From an uncultured Lachnospiraceae bacterium (lineage in GTDB: Bacteria; Bacillota; Clostridia; Lachnospirales; Lachnospiraceae): a DNA stretch of 54,089 nucleotides. The translations under genes were made by a program, and so were the position numbers. This document shows, piece by piece, positions 36,240-44,580 of the stretch. The stretch lies in contig CAJUED010000020.1 in assembly GCA_910585075.1 (NCBI GenBank), positions 1 to 54,089 on the forward strand, read 5' to 3'. Position 1 is the first letter of the stretch. Every line of letters starts with the position of its first letter. The notes below the pieces were generated by a model. The model was given only the letters and a program-made list of their open reading frames with translations, did no database searches and was not told the DNA's origin.

Positions 36240-37193
36240 TCAATCTTCGTCGTTTAAAAACTGTTCAATAATATATCTGGGCCGTGCCTTGGTTTCCAGA
36301 TATATTTTCCCTATATACTCCCCAACCACTCCAAGGGAAAGCAAAATCAATCCGCCGATTGCCCACACAGAAACCATAAGCGTTGTCCATCCCACAATCG
36401 TCGCGCCTGTAAAATGCCGAATCAGGCTGTAAATCAACATACCGATACTGACAATAAAAATGAAAAAACCAAGGGCAGTTATCATCCGGATTGGCTTCGT
36501 GCTAAGAGAGGTGATTCCCTCCACGGCAAAGGAAAGCATTTTCCCGATAGGATATTTGCTCTCTCCCGCAAAGCGCTCTCCCCTTTCATAGTAAACCACA
36601 TCAGTGGGGTATCCAATCATAGGGACAATCCCTCTCAAAAACAGATTCACCTCACCGTACTGGGAGAGCCCCTCAAGAGCCCGTCTGCTCATCAGCCGGT
36701 AATCCGCATGATTGAACACAGTATTTGCTCCCATCATATTCATAGCCTTGTAGAATCCTTCGGCAGTAGCTTTTTTGAAAAAAGTATCTTTTTTTCTGCT
36801 GCTGCGCACACCGTACACAATATCGGCACCCTTCGCATACCTGTCAACCATCTCGTCAACGGCGTTAATATCGTCCTGCAAATCCGCGTCCATGGAAATC
36901 ACCATATCCGCATACTCCTTTACCGTCATAAGACCGGCAAGCAGGGCATTCTGATGCCCTCTGTTTATACTCAGATTAATGCCTCCAAAAAGCTCGTTCT
37001 TCTGATGAAGCCCTGCGATAATCTCCCATGTCCTGTCTTTGGAGCCGTCGTTCACAAAAATCACACGGCTTTTCTCATCAATCTTTTTTTCACCGATTAG
37101 ACTATGCATTTTATTTTCGAGACGCTCTGCCGTTTCAGGCAGTACTTCTTCCTCATTGTAACAGGGAATCACCAGGTACAAAATGTTTCCCAT
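36240..37193 (-). CDS. GT2 polyprenyl-phosphate glycosyltransferase (DPM1/GtrB-like)
   Basis: Transfers a sugar from a nucleotide donor to undecaprenyl phosphate on the cytoplasmic face, making the lipid donor used by GT-C enzymes. The 317-aa protein has the GT-A domain with VIPCYNEEEVLPET, FVNDGSKDRTW, MDADLQDD (the DXD metal site) and RGIVPMIGYP, then two C-terminal helices (about 232-256 and 265-290), as in GtrB/CsbB/YkcC. GAGGAGGAG lies just upstream of the ATG. A logical supplier for the PMT, GT87-like and PIG-V proteins elsewhere in this window, but that link and the sugar identity are inference. Confidence 0.88.
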   Translation of the reverse strand: MGNILYLVIPCYNEEEVLPETAERLENKMHSLIGEKKIDEKSRVIFVNDGSKDRTWEIIAGLHQKNELFGGINLSINRGHQNALLAGLMTVKEYADMVISMDADLQDDINAVDEMVDRYAKGADIVYGVRSSRKKDTFFKKATAEGFYKAMNMMGANTVFNHADYRLMSRRALEGLSQYGEVNLFLRGIVPMIGYPTDVVYYERGERFAGESKYPIGKMLSFAVEGITSLSTKPIRMITALGFFIFIVSIGMLIYSLIRHFTGATIVGWTTLMVSVWAIGGLILLSLGVVGEYIGKIYLETKARPRYIIEQFLNDED

Positions 37194-37243
37194 AAGGCTC
37201 CTCCTCTTAACTCACATTCTTTGCAGCCACACCCCAGACCAGC

Positions 37244-37387
37244 AAGCGCTGCAACGCTTCGCGAGACAGCTTATTGCTCAAACGCTACAACGCTTCCCAA
37301 GACAGCTTATCGTCCAAATGCTGCTACGCTTCCCAAGGCGGCTTATTGCCCAAACGCTGCAACAACTTCGCGTGCCGGCTTGCTGCT
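37244..37387. repeat. four tandem 36-bp repeats
   Basis: Units begin at about 37244, 37280, 37316 and 37352. The consensus starts AAACGCTGCAACGCTTC, continues C/G-C-A/G-AG-CAGCTTAT and ends T-G-CC. Units 1-3 match at most positions and unit 4 is decayed. There are no spacers between units, so this is a simple tandem array, not CRISPR. Related copies are found at 3155-3226 and 29052-29090. Confidence 0.8.
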
Positions 37388-37581
37388 TCACACGCCGGTA
37401 CAAAAAAACGCACGAAATCAGCAGCGGTAAAATACCACTGCTGACAGACTTCTCTCCTACATTGCATTAATCCAAAACAAATTTCACAAGCACACTCTTT
37501 CCCGTTTTTGTCCGTTATCCGGACGTTTCTGTTCACTAACTGCCGTAAAATAAATACCGGCTTAGCCGTCTCTTTTTTCAC
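37324..37581 (-). CDS. doubtful 85-codon ORF whose 3' part lies in the tandem repeats
   Basis: The first 45 residues (MKKETAKPVFILRQLV..., with a Cys-rich ECACEICFG) look protein-like, and TATAAT-like promoter sequence lies upstream near 37590-37600. The start would be GTG without a clear ribosome binding site, and the last 20 residues are encoded by the repeats. It may be a real small gene overrun by the array, or a 5' UTR segment of the GT2 gene. The rest of the 37194-37645 gap has no other ORF. Confidence 0.2.
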   Translation of the reverse strand: MKKETAKPVFILRQLVNRNVRITDKNGKECACEICFGLMQCRREVCQQWYFTAADFVRFFVPACEAASRHAKLLQRLGNKPPWEA

Positions 37582-37645
37582 ACGGCTATTCTATATTATA
37601 CTATTTGGTTAAAAGTTACAACATTTTTTCAAAAATATTTCAATC

Positions 37646-38542
37646 TTATTTCAATCGGGCCCTTTTCCTGTCGCTTTTATCCTGATAGAGTTCCACATTC
37701 TCAATTCCCTGCACAAACTTGGAAAACTGGCTGTAGCCGAAATCCTTTACATTAAAGTTGGCGTACTTATTATATACATGATTGCTGAGCTCGCTGATGC
37801 CGATTCCCTTTTTGCCCGACTTTTCCACAATCTCTTTTACATAGTTTCTGATTTCTTCCTGAGACTGCTTATTATCCTTTAAATATATGGTAATCACATT
37901 CTGACGTTTTTCCAGAAGGAATAACCCTGCATCCTCCACAAACTTGGAAAGCAGGCTGTAACCATAGTTTCTTACATCAAAATCAGGGTACATATTCACC
38001 AGACGGTTGCCCACCGAAGCAAGCTCCACACTCTTACCCTTATTCTCATTTTCATTGATGATGTTGGTGATGGCATTGTAAATGACCTCCCGGCTGATGG
38101 TGTTATCCTTGCTCTCCTTCCCATCCTTATCCTCGTCCTGATTGCCAAGATTTTCCAGATTCACAAATCTGGTGCAGGCCACTCTGAAAGAACGGGGCGT
38201 CTTTTCCTCCCTTAGCCGGCTGGCCAGACGGGTAAAATCGCTGTCACTGGAAACAATACAAAAACCGTCCACGTTTCCTGTATAAAGAATATCCATGGCG
38301 TCTATGATAAGGGTGGAGTCCGTGGCATTTTTCCCCACCGTGTTGCTGAACTGCTGCACCGGAATAACGGAATTTTCCAGAAGCTCCCCCTTCCACTTGG
38401 TAGCCTGGGTGCTGGTCCAGTCTCCGTATATTCTCTTGTATGTGGTGATACCGTAGGTGGAAAGCTCCTCCAAAATATCTCCTATATATTTCGCTGAAAT
38501 ATTATCCGCGTCAATGAGCAGTGCAAAATGTTTATTCTCCAT
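37646..38542 (-). CDS. NYN-domain ribonuclease-like protein with two LOTUS/OST-HTH domains
   Basis: Predicted RNA-acting protein. Residues about 5-145 are a NYN/PIN-like domain with the acidic site ALLIDADNIS (D11, D13), TDSTLIIDAMD and FCIVSSDSDF. Two tandem OST-HTH/LOTUS domains follow (about 165-235 and 240-295), each with a YGYSLLSKFVEDAG or FGYSQFSKFVQG motif that binds RNA. The start at 38542 has AAAGGAT upstream; the in-frame extension to 38587 lacks family sequence. Bacterial LabA-like NYN-LOTUS proteins are thought to process or degrade RNA; this one's target is unknown. Confidence 0.87.
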   Translation of the reverse strand: MENKHFALLIDADNISAKYIGDILEELSTYGITTYKRIYGDWTSTQATKWKGELLENSVIPVQQFSNTVGKNATDSTLIIDAMDILYTGNVDGFCIVSSDSDFTRLASRLREEKTPRSFRVACTRFVNLENLGNQDEDKDGKESKDNTISREVIYNAITNIINENENKGKSVELASVGNRLVNMYPDFDVRNYGYSLLSKFVEDAGLFLLEKRQNVITIYLKDNKQSQEEIRNYVKEIVEKSGKKGIGISELSNHVYNKYANFNVKDFGYSQFSKFVQGIENVELYQDKSDRKRARLK

Positions 38543-38677
38543 AATCCTATCCTTTATATAGCTGAAAGCCAGCAAGCAAATTCGCATCCTTTATTCCCGC
38601 TGGCAACAAATCAAGTTTCTATCAGGTTCCTGTTTCTCACAAGATGATTTTTATTATACACTTTCGGTAAAGTAAAA

Positions 38678-38726
38678 GTCAATAACAGGACACACAGGCT
38701 ATAAGCCTGTGTGCCAAGTTATTGAC
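38678..38726 (-). terminator. 49-nt palindrome terminating the GHKL-receiver-Vsr operon
   Basis: GTCAATAAC and GTTATTGAC flank an inner perfect CACACAGGCT/AGCCTGTGTG stem with a 3-nt loop; a 4x4 internal loop separates the two stems. It lies 33 bp beyond the vsr stop, and on the minus strand ACTTTTACTTT follows. It marks the left end of the AT-rich island. Confidence 0.75.
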
Positions 38727-38759
38727 AGAAACTTTTTCAAATTTCATTCTTCGGAATTA

Positions 38760-39182
38760 TTATCGGGAACATTGCATAAAGTCACCTATTTTTTTTCTTA
38801 AACTTTCCAATTCCTTTTTCTTTAACTCACATTCCCAAATAATCAAAAAACTCCACCCCTTTTGTGTCAATTCCGAGTAATTTTTTTCATCTCTTTCTAT
38901 ATTTGTCCGTATCTTTCTTTCCCAAAATTCATAATTCGTTTCCGGTAAATGTCCTTTATTGCAACAATGTCCATGCCAAAAGCATCCATTGACAAATATA
39001 GCCTTTTGGGCACTCACAAAAATGAAATCCGGCTTACATTCCAATTTTACCGTTTTTCTTCTATAATTTTTATATCCCAATTCACATAATAACTTTGATA
39101 CGAACTGTTCCGGAGTGGTATTTTTATTTCTTACCTTTTTCATTATTTCTTTTCGTTTTTCATTACTATAAATATCAGACAT
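38760..39182 (-). CDS. vsr: Vsr-type (very short patch repair-like) DNA endonuclease
   Basis: Vsr enzymes nick DNA at T:G mismatches left by deamination of 5-methylcytosine. The 140 aa contain MKKVRNKNTTPE, D52 in CKPDFIFV, IFVNGCFWHGHCC (H70, H72 region), PETNYEFWERKI and N..RD, all as in Escherichia coli Vsr. The ATG overlaps the receiver gene by 8 bp. A Dcm-type methylase is encoded 5 kb away in the same island, so the pair makes sense as repair; in this operon it could equally be the restriction effector. Sequence is AT-rich, unlike the flanking genes. Confidence 0.92.
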   Translation of the reverse strand: MSDIYSNEKRKEIMKKVRNKNTTPEQFVSKLLCELGYKNYRRKTVKLECKPDFIFVSAQKAIFVNGCFWHGHCCNKGHLPETNYEFWERKIRTNIERDEKNYSELTQKGWSFLIIWECELKKKELESLRKKIGDFMQCSR

Positions 39183-41061
39183 TGGAACTCGTTACCTCTC
39201 TGGCCAATATCCCAGGAAAAATGATATTATTCTTTGCAAAAATTTCTTCTACACCTACCTTCGAATAAAATGCATTAAATTTTCCCATAATTTGCCTTAC
39301 ATAATCATCATCAAGCCTATATTCCCTATATAAGTTATCATATGTTTCTTTTTTTATATATTCTAAATCTATGGAACAGACATTGTAAAACTGCCAAGTT
39401 ACAAATAATGTTTGATTTTCCATTCTCGGATTTGGCAAAAGTGTCAAGTGCTCATTTTCACGTAAAATCCTATTTGATTTTTTCTCACTCACCATACCTT
39501 TTATTAACTGTAACTTCCCATCAATTTTATCCGGTCGCAATACATGGCATTTCGGCATAATACATAAATAACATTCGTCTACCTGCGTTCTCTTATTTTG
39601 ATTATATCTAAAGAACACATCCCCCTGCTTCACCTTATTATAAATCAGCTTCCAATTTCTTTCATTTTTACCAAGCTTTTTTAATTCTCTATTCCCATCT
39701 TCATCTTCCAAATAGCAATCTTTAAAAATATCTTTCATTTCTATTTGAGTATTATTATATTTACATATTTTCAACATAAAAATCAATTTACGTAAAGTCT
39801 GATTCCATTCTTTTTCCGGCTCCAAAATCATAATCAGAAAAATAGGAATTGCATCTATAATGATTTTCTTTGTTTCTTTTAATTTAAATTTCTTATATTC
39901 TTTCCATAGTTTTTCTTTTTCCGTATCATTCAATTTCCCTAATTGAGCAGCGCTATCCTCAAATTCAATTTCAAGATATCTTTCGGCAAATTCCGCTCCG
40001 GTTTTTTGAATACTTGAATATAGCTGCGTTTCATTAGATATTGACTTCAAAATGAATTCTTTATATTCCCGCAATTTTATTTTTCCCAAAGCATTCTTCG
40101 CTTTCGAGCATCCTCTAATACTCGCGCATATTCTATCTATACTTACTCGTATTCTATCTTCTAAATTCGCACTATTATCCACCAATAACTTAATGTCTTC
40201 AACTTTTTGACCGCAAATTTTCTCCAACACATTTCCGTTCAGATGAATATCATCTTTTAAAGTACTTATAACCATATTATCCAACTCATAATTTAAATCC
40301 ACCAATGGCATATTATCGGAAATAGCCTGCAATAGAAGCAAAGAGTCAAATGGCTCTTTGAAATCATTTAGATAACGAGGAATCTCTTTTTCCAGACGCG
40401 AAAACATCTCTATAAAAGAAATAGAAAAATACCCAATTTCATTTAAAAATAACTTCGTAAATTCGCGTATTATGTCATTAAAGGTAAACTGACTTTTTTC
40501 ACATAACATAAATAAATTTGCATTATCTCTTACATAAATATATCTTTTCCTTCCCTCACCGCCTGTTTTTATTCGTTCCTCCTTATATCCCATATTTTTA
40601 TAAAAATCGTCCAGTGCCGGCTCTAAGTTAGAGGTATATATAACGCATAATTTAAAAAGATTTTTAAAATTTGATTTTTTAATGACATCAATTGCCGTTT
40701 TAGTAGCATCAGCTCCCAATTCCCAATCTATCACTAATAATTTTGCGGAATCAATATATTTTTGTAATGCATTTTCCGTTATCCCCTTATAATAAGGCAC
40801 GGGAATCAGAGAAATGTCAGGATATTTTTTCTGCATGAAAATACAAAAGTCCCAAAGAGAATCTTTTTCTGTTACTTCTTCCGTTTTTCCTTCATTATTT
40901 TCCTTTTGCACATAGGTTCCCGAACGTCTTGGCCTTTTTAATGCCTTATCTTCTTCCTCATCTTCTTCCCATGCAATTTTAAACTCATCATCAATATATG
41001 TAATATGATTAAGATATTCTTTTAGTATGGCTTCCATTTCACTCATATGTGTTGTAATCAT
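39175..41061 (-). CDS. receiver-domain protein with large uncharacterised C-terminal region
   Basis: A 628-aa soluble protein. Residues about 18-165 read as a response-regulator receiver: acidic pair D24-D25 in ITYIDDEF, phosphoacceptor D112 in LLVIDWELG, and T143 in CVIYTSN. A charged insert (about 32-66) sits inside the domain. The remaining 460 residues show no helix-turn-helix or known output domain; they are mixed helical with a WQFYNVCSIDLEYI stretch near the end. The start codon overlaps the GHKL gene stop (ATGA) with GGAGG seven bases upstream, so both proteins should be made together. It probably receives phosphate from the kinase half of the GHKL protein. Possibly the Response_reg_2 family. 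Confidence 0.7.
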   Translation of the reverse strand: MITTHMSEMEAILKEYLNHITYIDDEFKIAWEEDEEEDKALKRPRRSGTYVQKENNEGKTEEVTEKDSLWDFCIFMQKKYPDISLIPVPYYKGITENALQKYIDSAKLLVIDWELGADATKTAIDVIKKSNFKNLFKLCVIYTSNLEPALDDFYKNMGYKEERIKTGGEGRKRYIYVRDNANLFMLCEKSQFTFNDIIREFTKLFLNEIGYFSISFIEMFSRLEKEIPRYLNDFKEPFDSLLLLQAISDNMPLVDLNYELDNMVISTLKDDIHLNGNVLEKICGQKVEDIKLLVDNSANLEDRIRVSIDRICASIRGCSKAKNALGKIKLREYKEFILKSISNETQLYSSIQKTGAEFAERYLEIEFEDSAAQLGKLNDTEKEKLWKEYKKFKLKETKKIIIDAIPIFLIMILEPEKEWNQTLRKLIFMLKICKYNNTQIEMKDIFKDCYLEDEDGNRELKKLGKNERNWKLIYNKVKQGDVFFRYNQNKRTQVDECYLCIMPKCHVLRPDKIDGKLQLIKGMVSEKKSNRILRENEHLTLLPNPRMENQTLFVTWQFYNVCSIDLEYIKKETYDNLYREYRLDDDYVRQIMGKFNAFYSKVGVEEIFAKNNIIFPGILAREVTSSNV

Positions 41062-44000
41062 CCCTCATCCTCCGTATTAAATATAATTCTGAAGCAAGCG
41101 CCACTTAACAATTTATTTTCCGATTTTAATACCACCTCTATATCATGTCCCTGTGCATTCAATACATTTTTAGAAATTGACAGCCCTAATCCTCTCCCAT
41201 TCTTTTTTAAAGAAAAAAACGGTTCAAAAACTCTCTCCTTATTTCTTGTCGATATTCCGGAACCGGAATCCTCAACATATAATGCATTTTCTTCCTTTAC
41301 AAAATGAAAGAGTATTTTTTTCTCTTCCTGATCCGCAATCCAATATAAAGAATTATAAATAAGGTTGGACAATATAGGATATATTTTGGACAATGATATA
41401 ACCAATTCCGTATCGGAATCAACATGATTAATCAATTTGACACTCTGCTTTTCCAGCTTTGTTGCAAAAAATTCTTTTATATCATCTATCATCTTCCTTA
41501 TATTTACTCGTTGTCTTCTCAGGCTTTTGCTTCGATACATTGGTGATAACTGATTTTGTCTGTCCGATATTGCACGAAATCCTACTTCTATTTGCCTTAA
41601 ATAGTATTTCACATCACCAGGTAAGACATACAATTTCACATGGTTTATGGCGTCATATACATTGGTAAACAATTGATTAAACTCATGATTGACAATCTCC
41701 GCAGCCAAACCCAAATTAGCCAAATCAGCATAAATATCAAGCTGTTCTTTCAATTGATAATTGCTTATCGCCAGTTGATCAATAACTTCTTCGTCATTGG
41801 AATTAAGCCTTTCCAATAAAACGGATACTTTTTTGTCCGCTTTATCATATTCCCTTTTACTAATGTCCTTTAGTTTTTCCATCAGCTCATATATATCACG
41901 TTCATACACATTTAATTTTTCATCTATTTTATGCATCTGTGCAATTACGGAATCTACATCATCATGTTCTAACTTCTCTATATCTTTTGCCACTCCGTCC
42001 AACTCGGTACTTATCTCCAAGATTGCCTCTTGTCCTACCGACTTTACTTTCATTTCATAATCGGATATAAAGTCAATATTCTTTTTTAACTCATTTACTT
42101 TTTCGTGTAACGCTTTTTGCAGCCTGCTGCAGTCAGCATAGTATTCATCACGAAATTCTAATTGCAATTTATTCAGTCTGCCAACCGCTTCCTGAAGGTT
42201 TCTTTTCGCACTTTCAAAATCAATGCTTGTCCCCTTTTCAAATTGCGTCATCCATTCCTGAATTCTGTCCTGAACATCGCCTTTTAATTCCTCACATTCA
42301 TATATGCATTGTGTTCGAATATGATTTGTCGTTTCCAGCAGCTTTCCGTTAAAGATATCCATGTCCTCCAACATTTCCGGATCATATCTATGCTCAAACT
42401 TTTCATTAATAACAATGCGAAGTTTTCCCTGCACCTCCTCCACCATACCAATTAGAAAATACTGCTCTTTGTTTATCATACCAATCATTTCATTTAGTTC
42501 CCGATAACCGGTTTGTAAACTCATTTTACAGTTTCTTTTTAAATCATATATCTTATCGGTGATATTCTTTTCCAGCAAGGGCAATTTATCATAGCCGTCT
42601 CTTAATTTAATTACATTCTGTTCCTGCTCCATTTTGAATTGTTCCTGTAGCTCTTTTTCATATTGTTTCGCCCTTTCCTTTTTTTTAACTTCACCAATAT
42701 TATAATCCAAATAAGTCTGTCGTAATTTAAATGAGTTTGGCTTTCCATCTCCCAAAAAATCGGTTGCTATTTGTATCAACAAATTTTGCAGAGTCTGAAT
42801 AAAATAATAAAAATACCTATTTTCCAACAGTCCCTCCCTGCTGGACTTATCTTCCAGATTTGGATTATCTTTTGTGGTAATGTCAATACGACCAAACATA
42901 TTTCTATGGCTGAACAAATAATAACCGGCTCCTTTGGATCTTCTTGTTTCCAATTCCAAAAAATCGTTTTCCGGCTCGCCATATGGCAAAACACGCACAT
43001 TATCCCGAAACACGCTAACTCCACCTGCGATTTCCATCCGTGCCTGTATCTGCTTAAGTTCCCCATCTGTCAAACCACTATAAGCCTTCCTCATTTCAAA
43101 ATGACAAAGTTTTATCGTATATTTACCACAATCCGAATCCTGCCAATTATTAATTCCAGCCGTTACAGGTATTCCGTCCTGCAAAACTCTATTACATTCT
43201 TTCAAAATATTTTCATCGGCATTCCGAGCATTTAGCTCTCCGACAAAAATGCCCTTTTCAACCGTTCCCTCGATTTTTAAATCATAAATCTCGTAATCAT
43301 CATCATTGAAGTTCGCCGAAAGCTCTATCGGCTCATTGTTTAAATAAATTTCCGCTTTAAAGTTCTTTTCATTCACACCAAAGTTAGAAAGAAAGCTATT
43401 TAATCTAATTCTGTTTTTTTGAGCTATTATATCTTCTTTAACGTCTACCTTCGAATCCAGATATTGTTCCCAGTCATCTTCCAAATTAAACACAAAAAGA
43501 ACCGTTCCCTGATTCTTGGTTTTGCTTATAATATCACAAAAATCATAGACAAGTTCCAAATCCATATCCACATCTTCAATTTGCTTTTTTATGGTTTTTC
43601 TTTGATCAATATATTTGCTCGTTTTCCATAATTTAATCTCTAAATTCTTCTTTTGTGTGTATATCAATTTTTTAATTGCTTCGGCAAAATTATTTTCATC
43701 AATACCATATAGTACGGGGACCTCCACATCTTGAATAAACAAATCAGGGTTCTCAAAAATATTCCAATTTATATATAAAATATTCCATAATGTATCTGTT
43801 TTTTTAGTAAACATCCACATTTGCTGTCCCAATCTGGAGACAGCCAACCTGCCAATACCCTTTTCTCCCATCAAGGTACGACCACCCGGACTTTTCTTAT
43901 CTTTTATTTTCCTTTTGGAGTCGGTTCCTAATACCAACCACTTATCTTCAATATCGCTTTGATTCATTCCGCAACCATTATCGCAAATTACCACACATGG

Positions 44001-44156
44001 AACATTAATATCCTTAGTTATAAATTCCACACGCAGTATTTCCGCATCTGCATCATAGGAATTTTTCATCAATTCTGCCAAAGCCGTACTACTATCTCTT
44101 ATTTGTTTCTTACCTAACAATTCTATTGCCCTGGCCTTCGTTTTAAAAGCTCCCAT
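41058..44156 (-). CDS. dual GHKL ATPase: MORC/MutL-like N-terminus plus histidine-kinase C-terminus
   Basis: A 1032-aa protein with two Bergerat ATP-binding folds. The N-terminal one (about 1-250) has ALAELMKNSYDADA (E28, N32, D35), DNGCGM (59-64) and GEKGIGRLA (97-105), like MORC, MutL and Hsp90. A transducer-like region and long coiled-coil segments (about 480-800) follow. The C-terminal part is a sensor-kinase core: possible phosphoacceptor H824 in IVNHEFNQLF, N935 in LIYNSLYW, EDSGSGIS (962-969) and FFSLKKNGRGLGLSIS. AAAGGGAG lies ahead of the ATG. The next gene is a receiver protein, so a phosphorelay is implied. The N-terminal GHKL probably senses DNA or another complex. Confidence 0.82.
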   Translation of the reverse strand: MGAFKTKARAIELLGKKQIRDSSTALAELMKNSYDADAEILRVEFITKDINVPCVVICDNGCGMNQSDIEDKWLVLGTDSKRKIKDKKSPGGRTLMGEKGIGRLAVSRLGQQMWMFTKKTDTLWNILYINWNIFENPDLFIQDVEVPVLYGIDENNFAEAIKKLIYTQKKNLEIKLWKTSKYIDQRKTIKKQIEDVDMDLELVYDFCDIISKTKNQGTVLFVFNLEDDWEQYLDSKVDVKEDIIAQKNRIRLNSFLSNFGVNEKNFKAEIYLNNEPIELSANFNDDDYEIYDLKIEGTVEKGIFVGELNARNADENILKECNRVLQDGIPVTAGINNWQDSDCGKYTIKLCHFEMRKAYSGLTDGELKQIQARMEIAGGVSVFRDNVRVLPYGEPENDFLELETRRSKGAGYYLFSHRNMFGRIDITTKDNPNLEDKSSREGLLENRYFYYFIQTLQNLLIQIATDFLGDGKPNSFKLRQTYLDYNIGEVKKKERAKQYEKELQEQFKMEQEQNVIKLRDGYDKLPLLEKNITDKIYDLKRNCKMSLQTGYRELNEMIGMINKEQYFLIGMVEEVQGKLRIVINEKFEHRYDPEMLEDMDIFNGKLLETTNHIRTQCIYECEELKGDVQDRIQEWMTQFEKGTSIDFESAKRNLQEAVGRLNKLQLEFRDEYYADCSRLQKALHEKVNELKKNIDFISDYEMKVKSVGQEAILEISTELDGVAKDIEKLEHDDVDSVIAQMHKIDEKLNVYERDIYELMEKLKDISKREYDKADKKVSVLLERLNSNDEEVIDQLAISNYQLKEQLDIYADLANLGLAAEIVNHEFNQLFTNVYDAINHVKLYVLPGDVKYYLRQIEVGFRAISDRQNQLSPMYRSKSLRRQRVNIRKMIDDIKEFFATKLEKQSVKLINHVDSDTELVISLSKIYPILSNLIYNSLYWIADQEEKKILFHFVKEENALYVEDSGSGISTRNKERVFEPFFSLKKNGRGLGLSISKNVLNAQGHDIEVVLKSENKLLSGACFRIIFNTEDEG

Positions 44157-44187
44157 ATGTATATTCTCCCTTTTATTGCATAAAATA

Positions 44188-44199
44188 GTAATACATTAC
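44188..44199. promoter_or_regulatory. small palindrome between the divergent GHKL and zinc-ribbon genes
   Basis: GTAAT-AC-ATTAC lies in the 59-bp gap shared by both starts. The position would suit an operator, but the motif is short and could be chance. Confidence 0.3.
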
Positions 44200-44215
44200 A
44201 AAGAGGTATTCTAAT

Positions 44216-44569
44216 ATGACAAGATCCGTCTATACTTTTTATTGTTATGACTGTCATCATTGGCAGAAGAGCGTTTCCCCTATACCTTATATTCAAAATA
44301 ATAACAGGATGATTTCCATTTTTTGTCCCACCTGCCAAAAGCAACTCCCACTGGACAGAACGAATCTGATTTCAAAAAGATACAAAATAGAATTTGAAAG
44401 GCAATGGTACATTATTGATCAAGATTCCAAAATTCCTCATAAAGTGTTTCTATCCGATAGCAAGGCTACCATAACAGATATTTGCAATCAGCTTAATAAC
44501 GGTATACCTATTTCTGTCTTTCAAAATGATCTGTTATCAATCAACGACATTTTAAGAAATATTCCTTGA
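44216..44569 (+). CDS. small zinc-ribbon protein inside the methylase/GHKL island
   Basis: A 117-aa protein on the opposite strand to all its neighbours. Two Cys pairs, C10-x2-C13 (FYCYDC) and C37-x2-C40 (IFCPTC), form a likely zinc ribbon, followed by a helical half (about 75-115). GAGGT is eight bases before the ATG, and the ORF fills almost the whole gap between GHKL and methylase genes, which argues that it is real. No helix-turn-helix is evident. It could be a nucleic-acid-binding controller or accessory factor; the function is unknown. Confidence 0.65.
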   Translation: MTRSVYTFYCYDCHHWQKSVSPIPYIQNNNRMISIFCPTCQKQLPLDRTNLISKRYKIEFERQWYIIDQDSKIPHKVFLSDSKATITDICNQLNNGIPISVFQNDLLSINDILRNIP

Positions 44570-44580
44570 AAACTTTATGA

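Noticed and set aside
37244..37387. CRISPR array
   Set aside because: The 36-bp period resembles CRISPR repeat length, but the units are directly adjacent and degenerate, with no spacers and no cas genes.
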